Part shown: positions 7,832 through 16,053 of the stretch, piece after piece
Layout: each line of letters starts with the position of its first letter
Position numbering within the stretch: position 1 is the first letter of the stretch
Assembly: GCA_900315105.1 (NCBI GenBank)
Contig: OMXX01000077.1
Location: 1-22,607 of the forward strand
Direction of reading: 5' to 3'
Length of the DNA stretch: 22,607 nt
From: an uncultured Prevotellaceae bacterium
GTDB taxonomy: Bacteria; Bacteroidota; Bacteroidia; Bacteroidales; Bacteroidaceae
Translations under genes and position numbers: made by a program
The notes under the pieces: generated by a model
What the model was told of the DNA's origin: nothing
The model's input: only the letters and a program-made list of their open reading frames with translations
The model's database searches: none

Positions 7832-9795
7832 TTCTGCATTTCTTGGTCGAATTCTTTCTTTAGCTCGTACAAGTCTCTTCCTTCAGTAATGATGTCATCC
7901 CTGAAGTCGATATAATATCTCAGTAGCCTTTTTATAACAGGTTCGTCGAAATCTTCCAGTATGGTTGCATTGAATACATTGGTGTGAATAACCTCACACA
8001 CATCATTCCATCTTCCTTCTGATAGCGAAGCTTTACATTCTTTCCACGCATTCCTCCAATGGTTCGTTCCAATTCCAACACTCTTCTTATTGTCTAACCA
8101 CTTAAAGAAAAATCGATAAATGATAAAGGTCTCAGGCATTTCAAGCAAGTCCATATACTCTTCCTCGTCTTTACCGAATGCTTCGCAGAAGAAAGAATGC
8201 CCTCTGCCTATTTTGCCCTTGGTGCTGTTAAGGATAGCCTGAACAGCTCTAATATATTTTCTGTTCCAGTACTTACCAATATAATCCCTGTTGTGAGAGA
8301 AGTCCTCAGCATCACCATCTTTCTTTCGCAGAGGGTGGTATTTCATTGGGAATGAGTAAATGCTTACATTAAGCTCCTCACACAAATCAACGTTTATCTT
8401 CATCCTCTGATATAGTTCAACGGGCTTGTCGTTGAAGTTATAAAGAAGATAATTTGAGAAGTCATTCAATCCAGCAGCAACGCTCAATCTTATGGCTTTC
8501 TCGTATGCAGGTCTTGTCCTTATGTCATCAAATGCAATTCTAAGTGGCCTTATCGCTATACGTGACAACAGCTCCACATTTTTCTCATTAAACAATCGAG
8601 CATCAACTCCCTGGTTGAAGTCTACATAGCGAATTTTTGGCGTAGGCCTGAAATGCTTTGCATATATATCCTTAATTTCCTCGTATGCTTCTAACAAGGC
8701 TTCTTTTCGTGTCGTAAGAAATTTCAAGATATGGTACTTGGATAATATCTTATAGACTTGATAGGATTCTTCTCCTTTCAGTCTGTCATAGAAAGCCATT
8801 ATTAAGGAATGTGCCTTACGTATATAGGCTCTGTCATTAACATTGTTCCTTAAATTACGTATAGCTATCGCCAACAGGTCTGGCTGGGTAAATTTTGCTC
8901 CCCTTTCAAAACCACAGTCAATGATATCCTGAATAATATGAGGAAGTTCTTCTGATGCCAGCACATTGTTATCCATCAGCAGCATGTTCTGCTGTTCGCC
9001 ATATAGTTCGCGTATACGTTCAATACGTTCTTTCAAGGGAATATAACTGTTGTATATTGGTTCCAATATGGGGACAGCGCAGAAAGCACAATGACGGATA
9101 CATCCTCTTGTTGTATAACTATAGTATGCATTCGTCATTGGGTACTTATATTCTATTTCATCAAGAATGGAATAATCCAAAGGCAACTCGTCAATCATCT
9201 GCGTATCTCCTTTGTCCAAATCACCAGCCCTCAGAATACCAATGTGAGGCTTGATACCTGTAGCCTCCTCTATTTCTTTAGGTTGAATAGATGCCAACAC
9301 GCCGCCAACCATTAAATCTTTGGGCTTCTTGACGAGTAATTTTGCAAATTCTATCGTTTCTATGGTTGTCTTCCAGTAGAATGTAAACAAGGTGGTTACA
9401 AATACTCTGTCCCACTCTGGATAGTTCTTCCAAGTTCCCTTCCAATAGAAATCCTTGAAATCGATGGCAATAGAGCGCAATTCCTCGCTTTTGGGTGACT
9501 GCTCAGTTCCTATAGCATCAAGAGCGGAACTTTTTCTTGTCTTGATGTATTCAAAGATGAAATCTTTTCGTATATACCAGTCTTGAGTTTTGTCTATCTT
9601 ATTAAATGCTGCAATACACTTGTCTGCTATTTGTTCAATTATGAATTGCTTTAAGTCGCCCTTATAGAACACAACATCCCAATTGCCAAGATTCTTGTGG
9701 TAGGTGGCAATCTTCATTAGTCCAATAGGGGGGAACTTGTTGCTATAATTGGGTTCTATTAATAGTGCTTTATATCGTTTCTTTGGCCTTGCCAT
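7828..9795 (-). CDS. Cobalamin-binding-type radical SAM protein, 655 aa
   Basis: The N-terminus (KALLIEPNYSNKFPPIGLMK) and residues 130-190 (VTTLFTFYWKTTIE, then VGGVLASIQP) form the Rossmann-like half typical of B12-binding-domain radical SAM proteins. The radical SAM core begins at about 224 (YYSYTTRGC), with C232, C236 and C239 in a CX3CX2C cluster-binding motif. MLLMDNNVLA near 271-280 fits the next core strand. The enzyme would bind a 4Fe-4S cluster and S-adenosylmethionine; whether cobalamin is bound is not visible. The roughly 350 residues after the core are unassigned. No dedicated substrate protein is nearby. Its start shares one base with the upstream GHKL stop (TAATG) and its stop overlaps the 760-residue gene. 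Substrate unknown; modification of nucleic acid or of a neighbouring protein is conceivable. Confidence 0.88.
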   Translation of the reverse strand: MARPKKRYKALLIEPNYSNKFPPIGLMKIATYHKNLGNWDVVFYKGDLKQFIIEQIADKCIAAFNKIDKTQDWYIRKDFIFEYIKTRKSSALDAIGTEQSPKSEELRSIAIDFKDFYWKGTWKNYPEWDRVFVTTLFTFYWKTTIETIEFAKLLVKKPKDLMVGGVLASIQPKEIEEATGIKPHIGILRAGDLDKGDTQMIDELPLDYSILDEIEYKYPMTNAYYSYTTRGCIRHCAFCAVPILEPIYNSYIPLKERIERIRELYGEQQNMLLMDNNVLASEELPHIIQDIIDCGFERGAKFTQPDLLAIAIRNLRNNVNDRAYIRKAHSLIMAFYDRLKGEESYQVYKILSKYHILKFLTTRKEALLEAYEEIKDIYAKHFRPTPKIRYVDFNQGVDARLFNEKNVELLSRIAIRPLRIAFDDIRTRPAYEKAIRLSVAAGLNDFSNYLLYNFNDKPVELYQRMKINVDLCEELNVSIYSFPMKYHPLRKKDGDAEDFSHNRDYIGKYWNRKYIRAVQAILNSTKGKIGRGHSFFCEAFGKDEEEYMDLLEMPETFIIYRFFFKWLDNKKSVGIGTNHWRNAWKECKASLSEGRWNDVCEVIHTNVFNATILEDFDEPVIKRLLRYYIDFRDDIITEGRDLYELKKEFDQEMQK

Positions 9796-11345
9796 TATTT
9801 TAGTGCTTTAATAATATCGGCAATCAGCTTTTCCAGCGTTGCCTTATTCTCAGAATCCCACTTCCTTCGAAGCAGGGCGAAAATTTTACGAATGATCTTT
9901 ATGCTCTCCATGCTATATTTGTCTGACAGTACAGAGAGTTCGTCGGAAGCAATAATTTTTACTGTGGGTTTGTCCTTCTTTGGCTTTTCCACAGATACTT
10001 CACCACCATTTTCTTGTATCTCTTTTGACTTGTTTTGATAATATTCCAAAAGCGGCGTTCCTGCTGATGTGGAGGCAATTTCTTTTCCAGAAGTCCTCTC
10101 TATTGTAGCCAAAGCTTTTTCGACTTCACCTTTAGCTTGAACTTTATCAACATCTTCATTGTCAGAGTTGACTTTTGATACTCCTACATTCAGGTCACGT
10201 ACAGCTCTTTTGAGATCACTTGCCATGTAATAGATTTGTTTCATCTCCGTAAACTTTTCTATTAACAGGTCGTAAAGACGAATTGCCTCATGTGTTGATG
10301 CAAGTCCTTGTCTTGTACTATCAGGAACAATATCCGGACTTACCACGTGTATTTCACCATAAAAATAGTGGTTGCCTCGTGCCTCGTGAAAGTATTTGTC
10401 AAGGAGTTTTGCATCGCCTATTTGGATATTGTTCTTGCGTAATCTGATTCCTCTGTTAGGTTCAAACTCATCATTGACTTTTTCAGGAATCTCCTTGGAG
10501 AATGGAGTAATAGCGTACCAGCCCCAGGCTAATTCTTCATCTTCATCTTTGAGATGAAACACCTCAATACCCAATATTTCATCGCCAGTGCCAATTACCG
10601 TCTTTCCATAATTTTTCTTTATTGGCTTGTTGTTGACGCTAACATTCACATACTTCATTCTTGAGTACAGTTCCTTAAACTCCTCATTCTTTGAAATCAA
10701 AAGATTCTTGAACGGCATGGAATAGTCAATGGGAGCAACTGCCGATAGATATGAAATAATTTCATCTGCTGAAAGAAGTTCGTCATAGCCTTCCTTGATA
10801 TTCTCCAAAGTCACCTCAAAGAAATGATCTTCGCTATCGGTGATACGGCGAACCTCTGAAATTTCAGACATAACCGTCACAGCATCACTACGGTTGTTCT
10901 TGTCTCTGATAATGCTTCTTGCAAGGTCTGAATTGATAACCACCTCAGTTCCTTCCTTCTCGCCAGATGCTTTTGTGCGGAAAACTAAGCGTGAGCAGAA
11001 GCCGGCACCAACAAGTCGGCCAACTCCATACTGTCCAGCTTGCACATAGCCATCCTTCTCCGAAGCTGCGATGTTAAGCAATGCTGATGGGGCTTTCTCA
11101 AGCGATATGCCAGTACCATTGTCTCTAATTGTGACAGTCCTGTGTTTGGGGTCCACATTGACATTCACAATTCCGTTGTTAATATTAGGTAGGAGATCTT
11201 TTATTACCGCCTCTTGGATTGCATCGAAAGAATTCTGGATATACTCTCGGTATATGACTTTACATTCGTCATACATATTGAACATCAACATTTCAATGAT
11301 GTTCTTTCCAAAAACTGGTTTAGGGGTCTTTATTGAATTATCCAT
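9795..11345 (-). CDS. HSP90/GHKL-type ATPase, 516 aa
   Basis: A Bergerat-fold ATPase is visible in the N-terminal third. The N-box EYIQNSFDA holds the likely catalytic Glu34 and Mg-binding Asn38. The G1 box is DNGTG (75-79), and the G2 box is GQYGVGRLVGAG (104-115). The following region to about 370 fits the transducer-like middle of HSP90 or MutL-type proteins, including the PNRGIRLRKNNIQIG and STRQGL stretches. The C-terminal 150 residues are charged, with coiled-coil potential and a helical tail rich in Lys/Glu. No endonuclease motif of the MutL type is seen. Such ATPases close as dimers on ATP binding and may remodel the operon's other proteins. The start overlaps the HerA stop by 8 nt. 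Family secure, role inferred. Confidence 0.9.
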   Translation of the reverse strand: MDNSIKTPKPVFGKNIIEMLMFNMYDECKVIYREYIQNSFDAIQEAVIKDLLPNINNGIVNVNVDPKHRTVTIRDNGTGISLEKAPSALLNIAASEKDGYVQAGQYGVGRLVGAGFCSRLVFRTKASGEKEGTEVVINSDLARSIIRDKNNRSDAVTVMSEISEVRRITDSEDHFFEVTLENIKEGYDELLSADEIISYLSAVAPIDYSMPFKNLLISKNEEFKELYSRMKYVNVSVNNKPIKKNYGKTVIGTGDEILGIEVFHLKDEDEELAWGWYAITPFSKEIPEKVNDEFEPNRGIRLRKNNIQIGDAKLLDKYFHEARGNHYFYGEIHVVSPDIVPDSTRQGLASTHEAIRLYDLLIEKFTEMKQIYYMASDLKRAVRDLNVGVSKVNSDNEDVDKVQAKGEVEKALATIERTSGKEIASTSAGTPLLEYYQNKSKEIQENGGEVSVEKPKKDKPTVKIIASDELSVLSDKYSMESIKIIRKIFALLRRKWDSENKATLEKLIADIIKALK

Positions 11346-13005
11346 TCGGGAATTGTTTATAAGTTGGACGCGGGAATCTTACATTAATTAACGAGCGTAA
11401 TGCTGGGTTCGAAATGATATATTCTCCAGGACTCAGACGTGTCATCATGTTCTGATAAGTCTTAGGAATATAACGATAGTCAGGCTTTGATACCTCAATT
11501 GCATTAGTTCTGCCATAGGCTGCTGTGGCACAGTTTCCTTTCACACGATCATGTATGGCACTACGGAACTGCTCTACAGAGAATAGAATGATTCCAAGTG
11601 AACGTCCACGTTCAGCAATGTCAAGCAGTTGTTTTAAAATTGGCGAGTTCTTGGGAACATCGTTTGACGCATACTTGTTTAACTCATCAACAAACATGAT
11701 TACCTTATGAGGAATGTTGTCCCTCTCTGCACCAAGCTTTAAATCATAAATAGCTCTTGCCACGCTACCGAATACAAAACTCTGGGTATTTTCGTCAAGG
11801 CGGGCTATATCAATGACCATCACCTGATTCTTCTTCAAGTTTTGGCTAATCTCGTCGCAGATGTCAACTTCGCTATTATTCAAAATGTCTTTGGCGAACA
11901 CATCGTTGTTGATGGCCTTGCCTATGCAACGCTTGAATTTTCGCCAACTGGTTACCATGATTTCATTTTTCGTTCCACCGTTGGTTCCAGTCTTAGTACA
12001 TTCGTCAATCGCTTCTTGGAAGGTTGACCATTTGTTAATCCCCTTGAACTGACCTTCATGGTTAATGATGTAGTTGACGCAACTTTCCATCGTTCCGCTG
12101 CTATCATCTTCGTTGGCAAGCAGAAGATCAAGTTTGTCCTGACATTTATCGAACACGAACTTATAGGTTTTTGCCTTACCCTTTGTCATCTGAATCTTGA
12201 TGTCACTTGGTGCCGCATACGACTGTGTACGCGCTGTCAACTGGTCTTTCCCGTATGGGTAATAGTAGGTAACGTTTTCAAATGGTGTAGGATTCAAATC
12301 TAGTTTGTCGGTATAGATTGCTTTATCCTCATCCGAAAGTCCTGCGTTAGCCTCATCAATAGCCATGAGATCTCGGCCTTTGACGTTGAAGAAAACAAAG
12401 GCAACACTCTCGTTGTCGTCGCTACGGAACTTCTGCTGAATGGCGCGAAGTAGGAACATAGAATACGAGGTTTTGGCTGCCAAGCCTGATATACCTGATA
12501 CATTCATGTGTGCTCCATCTGGGCCAATCAAGAAATGGGTGTCTAGAACAACTTTAACTTTAATGGCTTCTTCTCCTTTGTACATCTGGAGATAACCACA
12601 TACAAGGGGATTCTTGACATCCTCATCACTCAAGCCCAAAGCAGCCTTTATATCATCCGGGTTACATAATGACACCTGCTTATCATTAAGTACAGGAGTA
12701 TAAATACCCTTTGTGTTATGGGTTACGCTACATTTTACATAGTTCATTCCGAGTCGGTTCATATTGCCAATGTTAGGGGCAATGTCGCCGAAATCACTTG
12801 AAATATAACTTGTAAAATGGCTGGGGGCATCTGTCACATGACTAATCTCCTCTATTACGCCATAGGTGACAGAATTTCCTTCATGTTGGACTTTTACAAT
12901 GTCAAACGGACTGAGGATTTGCTTCTTGTCAGTCCAGAAAAAGAAATTGTCTATCGTTGACGGACATTTCTCTGTTGCAGACACCTTTCCTATTATTTTC
13001 TCCAT
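11338..13005 (-). CDS. HerA-like ATPase/translocase, 555 aa
   Basis: The N-terminal 60 residues form a small beta-barrel-like region (FDIVKVQ, later VTYGVIEEI) consistent with a HAS-barrel. The ATPase follows: a deviant P-loop near GISGLAAKTS (171-180), where the usual GKS is replaced by AKT; an acidic Walker B in VIMFVDELNKYA; and ERGRSLGIILFSVEQ, which resembles the arginine-finger and sensor region of HerA/FtsK ATPases. HerA forms hexameric DNA pumps that work with NurA nucleases, and the gene 4 nt upstream encodes a NurA-like protein. I recall the deviant P-loop from other bacterial HerA-like proteins, so it may be a subfamily trait and not a defect. The stop overlaps the GHKL start by 8 nt. 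Confidence 0.9.
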   Translation of the reverse strand: MEKIIGKVSATEKCPSTIDNFFFWTDKKQILSPFDIVKVQHEGNSVTYGVIEEISHVTDAPSHFTSYISSDFGDIAPNIGNMNRLGMNYVKCSVTHNTKGIYTPVLNDKQVSLCNPDDIKAALGLSDEDVKNPLVCGYLQMYKGEEAIKVKVVLDTHFLIGPDGAHMNVSGISGLAAKTSYSMFLLRAIQQKFRSDDNESVAFVFFNVKGRDLMAIDEANAGLSDEDKAIYTDKLDLNPTPFENVTYYYPYGKDQLTARTQSYAAPSDIKIQMTKGKAKTYKFVFDKCQDKLDLLLANEDDSSGTMESCVNYIINHEGQFKGINKWSTFQEAIDECTKTGTNGGTKNEIMVTSWRKFKRCIGKAINNDVFAKDILNNSEVDICDEISQNLKKNQVMVIDIARLDENTQSFVFGSVARAIYDLKLGAERDNIPHKVIMFVDELNKYASNDVPKNSPILKQLLDIAERGRSLGIILFSVEQFRSAIHDRVKGNCATAAYGRTNAIEVSKPDYRYIPKTYQNMMTRLSPGEYIISNPALRSLINVRFPRPTYKQFPNG

Positions 13006-13009
13006 ATTC

Positions 13010-14188
13010 TTAGAATATTTTGTATATTATTTCTTTGCTTAAATACTGGGATTTACAGAATGATTCTGTTAGATAGACAGGGTACAAATGATTTGCCCAT
13101 CTGGCATCATTACCGTAACACACAGGGAATGCTTCCCTAATAAGATTTGCTGAGATAATGTCTATAATTTCCGTGTCAATCATCGCCCCCTTTTCATCAA
13201 GAACCATTTCGCACTTCACGATATCTGATACAGGAGTTTCACGGAAATCACTTTTTCTTAGGCGCAAATACCAAACAGCATAATAGCTTTGTGAGTATTC
13301 TGATTGATACTCATAGACCTTTGTCCTCTCGAAGGGTTTTAGATTTGAAATGGTTTTTGATAGCCGGTTACCTTCAAAGTCGTTCATTAACTCTGGATCA
13401 AAACGCTTTGATACACCTACTACATGTCTGTAATTTTGGTGCAGAAGAGCAAACTCTGTTGAACTCATGTTTGAGTATCTGGGATTGTAATCAATGGAAC
13501 CGTCCTTTATCAAGAAATGCTCGTCGTCAAGCATGTGACGCTTGCAAAGTTCTTTAACAACCAATTGCTCAGAGTCCGTCATCTCATTCTGAATGAGAGC
13601 CTGGGCACGACTTCTGTACTTATCTTTCCCTTTCAGTAATTCATCGTGGCCGTCTGTCTTGTAAAGTAACATTTGACTCAACTTGATATTGTGTTCTTTA
13701 AGGAATGGAACCTTCTCCATTTCTTTATTAATCTTTTCACAATAGAATCTGCAGAAGTTGCCTCCTTTATTCTCATCGTCAAGGTCGAAATCATCAGGCA
13801 TGGCTATTACAATCTTGTTTTCTACTACCAGTTTCTTGAATTCGTCTCTTGATGGGCGTTGGCAACAGCCGACAATTATTTGTCCTGCTAGAACAGGATA
13901 AATCTTTCGACCAATGGCTATATCGTCAATCTTGTATATGTGACGAGAGCCGTCAAGAAAATAGAAGAATATTGGAGTCGTAGCCTCAATGTAATCATCG
14001 CTAATTCTAATAGTCTTCACCCTGCTTTGATTTGTTTCTGCAAAGGGACTTTTAGCAATTTGAGTAGCAGGCTTATCATCATAGTCAAGTGTCTCTGGAA
14101 GATTTTCATCTAAAGAAATCTTCTTGGTATGGTAAAGAATATATTTACCGCTGCCTTGCTCCTGAATATAGTCAAGTATCTTACCCAT
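13010..14188 (-). CDS. NurA-like nuclease, 392 aa
   Basis: Residues 74-110 (FFYFLDGSRHIYKI, then YPVLAGQIIVGCC) resemble the first catalytic strand of NurA-domain nucleases, where the Asp of DGS (Asp79) would bind metal. The C-terminus, NDARWANHLYPVYLTE with His367 and Glu375, resembles the conserved C-terminal block of NurA. NurA is a 5'-3' exonuclease and endonuclease that acts with HerA in DNA end resection, and several defence systems use HerA with a nuclease. The HerA-like gene follows after only 4 nt, which is the strongest support. The middle (about 120-260) is helical and not assigned. Length is normal for bacterial members. Assignment rests on motifs and neighbourhood, and no alignment was run. 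Confidence 0.72.
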   Translation of the reverse strand: MGKILDYIQEQGSGKYILYHTKKISLDENLPETLDYDDKPATQIAKSPFAETNQSRVKTIRISDDYIEATTPIFFYFLDGSRHIYKIDDIAIGRKIYPVLAGQIIVGCCQRPSRDEFKKLVVENKIVIAMPDDFDLDDENKGGNFCRFYCEKINKEMEKVPFLKEHNIKLSQMLLYKTDGHDELLKGKDKYRSRAQALIQNEMTDSEQLVVKELCKRHMLDDEHFLIKDGSIDYNPRYSNMSSTEFALLHQNYRHVVGVSKRFDPELMNDFEGNRLSKTISNLKPFERTKVYEYQSEYSQSYYAVWYLRLRKSDFRETPVSDIVKCEMVLDEKGAMIDTEIIDIISANLIREAFPVCYGNDARWANHLYPVYLTESFCKSQYLSKEIIYKIF

Positions 14189-14222
14189 TACTGTTGTCTT
14201 ATTTAGTAGTTTGTAGGAACCA

Positions 14223-14558
14223 TTAGCAAATAGATGATTGATAATCGTCCTTGTTCAGGCACACAAGATATTTGTCACCTATTAGGACAAGCACATCAGT
14301 ATCTGGAATTGACCAATCTAACAACTCGTCGAATCCCATATTTGCAACCTCATCACGCTTTACCTCGCGCCAACCCTTTCTCTGGGCGATATTCTCAAGC
14401 CATTTAGCGGTATTCTCTTCCACTAAATCTATCAGGCATTCCCATTCTTCATACATTCCCCCTGGGGGTATAGATAAATGTCTATTCATATCAACCGAAT
14501 TTAGGGCATCGGCCAGCAACAAATGGTCTGACTGATACCCAAGCGTCAGAGGGTTCAT
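14223..14558 (-). CDS. Small acidic hypothetical protein, 111 aa, first gene of the NurA/HerA operon
   Basis: Soluble, with Trp-containing helical segments (YEEWECLIDLVEENTAKWL, then KGWREV) and a C-terminal strand-like part, TDVLVLIGDKYLVCLNKDD. No family is recognised. It begins 24 nt after the T-tract of a terminator-like stem and ends 34 nt before the NurA-like gene, so it is the promoter-proximal gene of the operon. Its position suggests a partner or regulator of the downstream proteins, for example a small subunit or sensor, but nothing in the sequence decides this. Coding status is supported by the absence of a better frame and by its spacing. Confidence 0.65.
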   Translation of the reverse strand: MNPLTLGYQSDHLLLADALNSVDMNRHLSIPPGGMYEEWECLIDLVEENTAKWLENIAQRKGWREVKRDEVANMGFDELLDWSIPDTDVLVLIGDKYLVCLNKDDYQSSIC

Positions 14559-14581
14559 TACTTAAGGTTACAACAAAGCAG

Positions 14582-14917
14582 AAAAAACGAGGGTATCTCC
14601 TGCTGCCCGTTCCGACATTTAGGCCGTAGGAATTGCCCTCTCAATAGAACGAACAGATTTGATACCCTCTGGAGTATATATACAATGCACCCAAAAGTGT
14701 GCGTGAGGGCACAAGACCCTCGGCACACTCCGGCTGCGTACAATATACACATCCGTAGGCGTCACCTCTGCATTTGTCTTTGATTGAGATTTGAGTTTCC
14801 TACGTTCAAATGTCCAAAAACAAAGCGTACAGTGTCGCTTTTCCACAATGTAGTGCTCCACCCATCGGCTCCGTCCTCCACAGAGAACATCGCTGCCGTA
14901 TTTGGCAGAAGCATCTG
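14582..14917 (-). ncRNA. Candidate structured leader RNA of the NurA/HerA operon
   Basis: This stretch has no convincing gene on either strand. In the minus direction it holds an 11-bp hairpin (GTGTGC and GAGGG pairing with CCCTC and GCACAC, 14697-14728, 7-nt loop). It ends with a closing stem, GAGGGTATC (14669-14661) with GATACCCTC (14597-14589), followed directly by GTTTTTT. The 63-nt interior of that stem is longer than in ordinary terminators and may fold further. With a -7 promoter element at its upstream end, it could be a roughly 330-nt RNA or an attenuator leader. A GTG-started frame at 14619-14861 exists but looks accidental. I recall similar sequence near Bacteroidales integrative elements, unchecked. 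Confidence 0.45.
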
Positions 14918-14925
14918 CAAAGATA
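14918..14925 (-). promoter_or_regulatory. Probable -7 element (TATCTTTG) for the leader/NurA-HerA operon
   Basis: TATCTTTG followed by CA on the minus strand is a strong match to the Bacteroidetes -7 element TAnnTTTG. No clear TTTG was found 19-21 nt upstream; that stretch is AT-rich instead. Transcription would start near 14911 and enter the structured leader. The remaining bases to 15030 are AT-rich and show no gene. Confidence 0.5.
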
Positions 14926-15030
14926 CAAATAATTCTGTTATTCTATTATAATAAGGTGTAATTTAAATCAATTTTAACCGTCTGAAGGTGATAATCTGCC
15001 TTTTACGTACTCATTTGGGGCCATTTTGTA

Positions 15031-15348
15031 TTAACCTGACCGGATATTTTTCAGTTCATCACTGTGCTCTTTGATGAATGCAAGGATGATGGCATTCACT
15101 AATTGACGGATATTGAGTTTTACATTCGACTCAAACTTGACTCGTTCAATCTCACGTTTTACATCTTTCAGTAGCCAGACGCACTCACCATGCTCTGATA
15201 CGTTTTTGAACTCGTCAAGATAGTGGGTAAATCGCTGCCATTCTGTGGCATCCGCTGATGGTTCTTGGTGTGGTTTGCAGACTGTCTGCTTAGCAAGATT
15301 ACTCATACCACCCTTTGGCAATTCTATGCTGAACTTTTTCTTTTCCAT
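15031..15348 (-). CDS. Small ParA-partner-like protein, 105 aa, probable ribbon-helix-helix
   Basis: A basic N-terminus is followed by a polar linker. The C-terminal half (WLLKDVKREIERVKFESNVKLNIRQLVNAIILAFI) looks like a ribbon-helix-helix DNA-binding module. It lies 30 nt after the ParA gene, the usual place for a ParB-like or centromere-binding partner, and similar small proteins follow ParA/TraA in Bacteroidales conjugative elements. It would bind DNA near the parA promoter or at the transfer origin. The exact family (a DUF3408-like protein is possible) is not certain. Confidence 0.7.
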   Translation of the reverse strand: MEKKKFSIELPKGGMSNLAKQTVCKPHQEPSADATEWQRFTHYLDEFKNVSEHGECVWLLKDVKREIERVKFESNVKLNIRQLVNAIILAFIKEHSDELKNIRSG

Positions 15349-15378
15349 ATCTCTTTGTCGATTATTAACAGACTCACA

Positions 15379-16050
15379 TTATCGCAGAATAGATTTCACT
15401 ATAAATCGAAAACTCTCATAGACAGCATGTTTCAAAGGAAGCGGAACATTGTAGGTGTTGACTCGTTTCATCTGCGCCCGATAACCGACAGGTGGGGCAA
15501 CGATTCCACTTTGTGCAAACTCTACATCCGTTTGTTTCCATAATTCCAACTCTTCACGTGTTCCCATTCTGGCATCTATCTTGTTAGGAACAAAATAAAT
15601 CTGGGCATTCATCTGCGGATTGAGTTGACGAAGGCGGTTGATGACCTGAATAAAAGTTCTGGTTGAAGACAACGACTTCGATTCATACTCAAATGGGCAG
15701 ATGATATAGTCAGCATAGATGAACATTGGGGCCAGTCCGTCATCCTTGATGGTGCCAGGGGCATCAAACAGCACGAAGCCGTCCTGTGACTGCGCATTCT
15801 CCATCAGCATCTGCATCGTCTTGGGATCGCTGACCTCAAACGACTGGATGCTATAAGGTTCATCCTCCCCAAAGGTCTGCCTGTCTTGCTCACGTTGCAA
15901 GGTGGCAGACTGTTGGAGATCAGTGTCTATTATGCAGACATCTTTTCTCCAATACGACAGATAGTCTGCCAGAAGGATGCAGAGCGTGGACTTGCCCACT
16001 CCGCCCTTCTGATTGGCGAAAACAATAATTATGTTCTTCTTAGATTTCAT
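15379..16050 (-). CDS. ParA-family ATPase, 223 aa
   Basis: A deviant Walker A motif, KGGVGKST (residues 15-22), lies straight after the first strand (IIIVFANQ). A switch region follows (VCIIDTDLQQSATL), then the Walker B strand (GFVLFDAPG). These features define the ParA/Soj/MinD family. Length is close to that of short, HTH-less ParA proteins. On mobile elements such ATPases partition DNA or, in Bacteroidales conjugative elements, sit at the head of transfer regions as TraA-like proteins. The gene precedes a small RHH partner and follows the mobilisation genes. Two near-identical direct repeats lie just upstream of its start and may be operator sites. Family secure; whether it partitions DNA or positions transfer proteins is open. 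Confidence 0.92.
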   Translation of the reverse strand: MKSKKNIIIVFANQKGGVGKSTLCILLADYLSYWRKDVCIIDTDLQQSATLQREQDRQTFGEDEPYSIQSFEVSDPKTMQMLMENAQSQDGFVLFDAPGTIKDDGLAPMFIYADYIICPFEYESKSLSSTRTFIQVINRLRQLNPQMNAQIYFVPNKIDARMGTREELELWKQTDVEFAQSGIVAPPVGYRAQMKRVNTYNVPLPLKHAVYESFRFIVKSILR

Positions 16051-16053
16051 GAC

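Noticed and set aside
14619..14861. 80-codon minus-strand frame starting with GTG in the leader of the NurA/HerA operon
   Set aside because: No recognisable domain, a weak start, several other open frames over the same bases, and strong inverted repeats that fit RNA structure better than coding.
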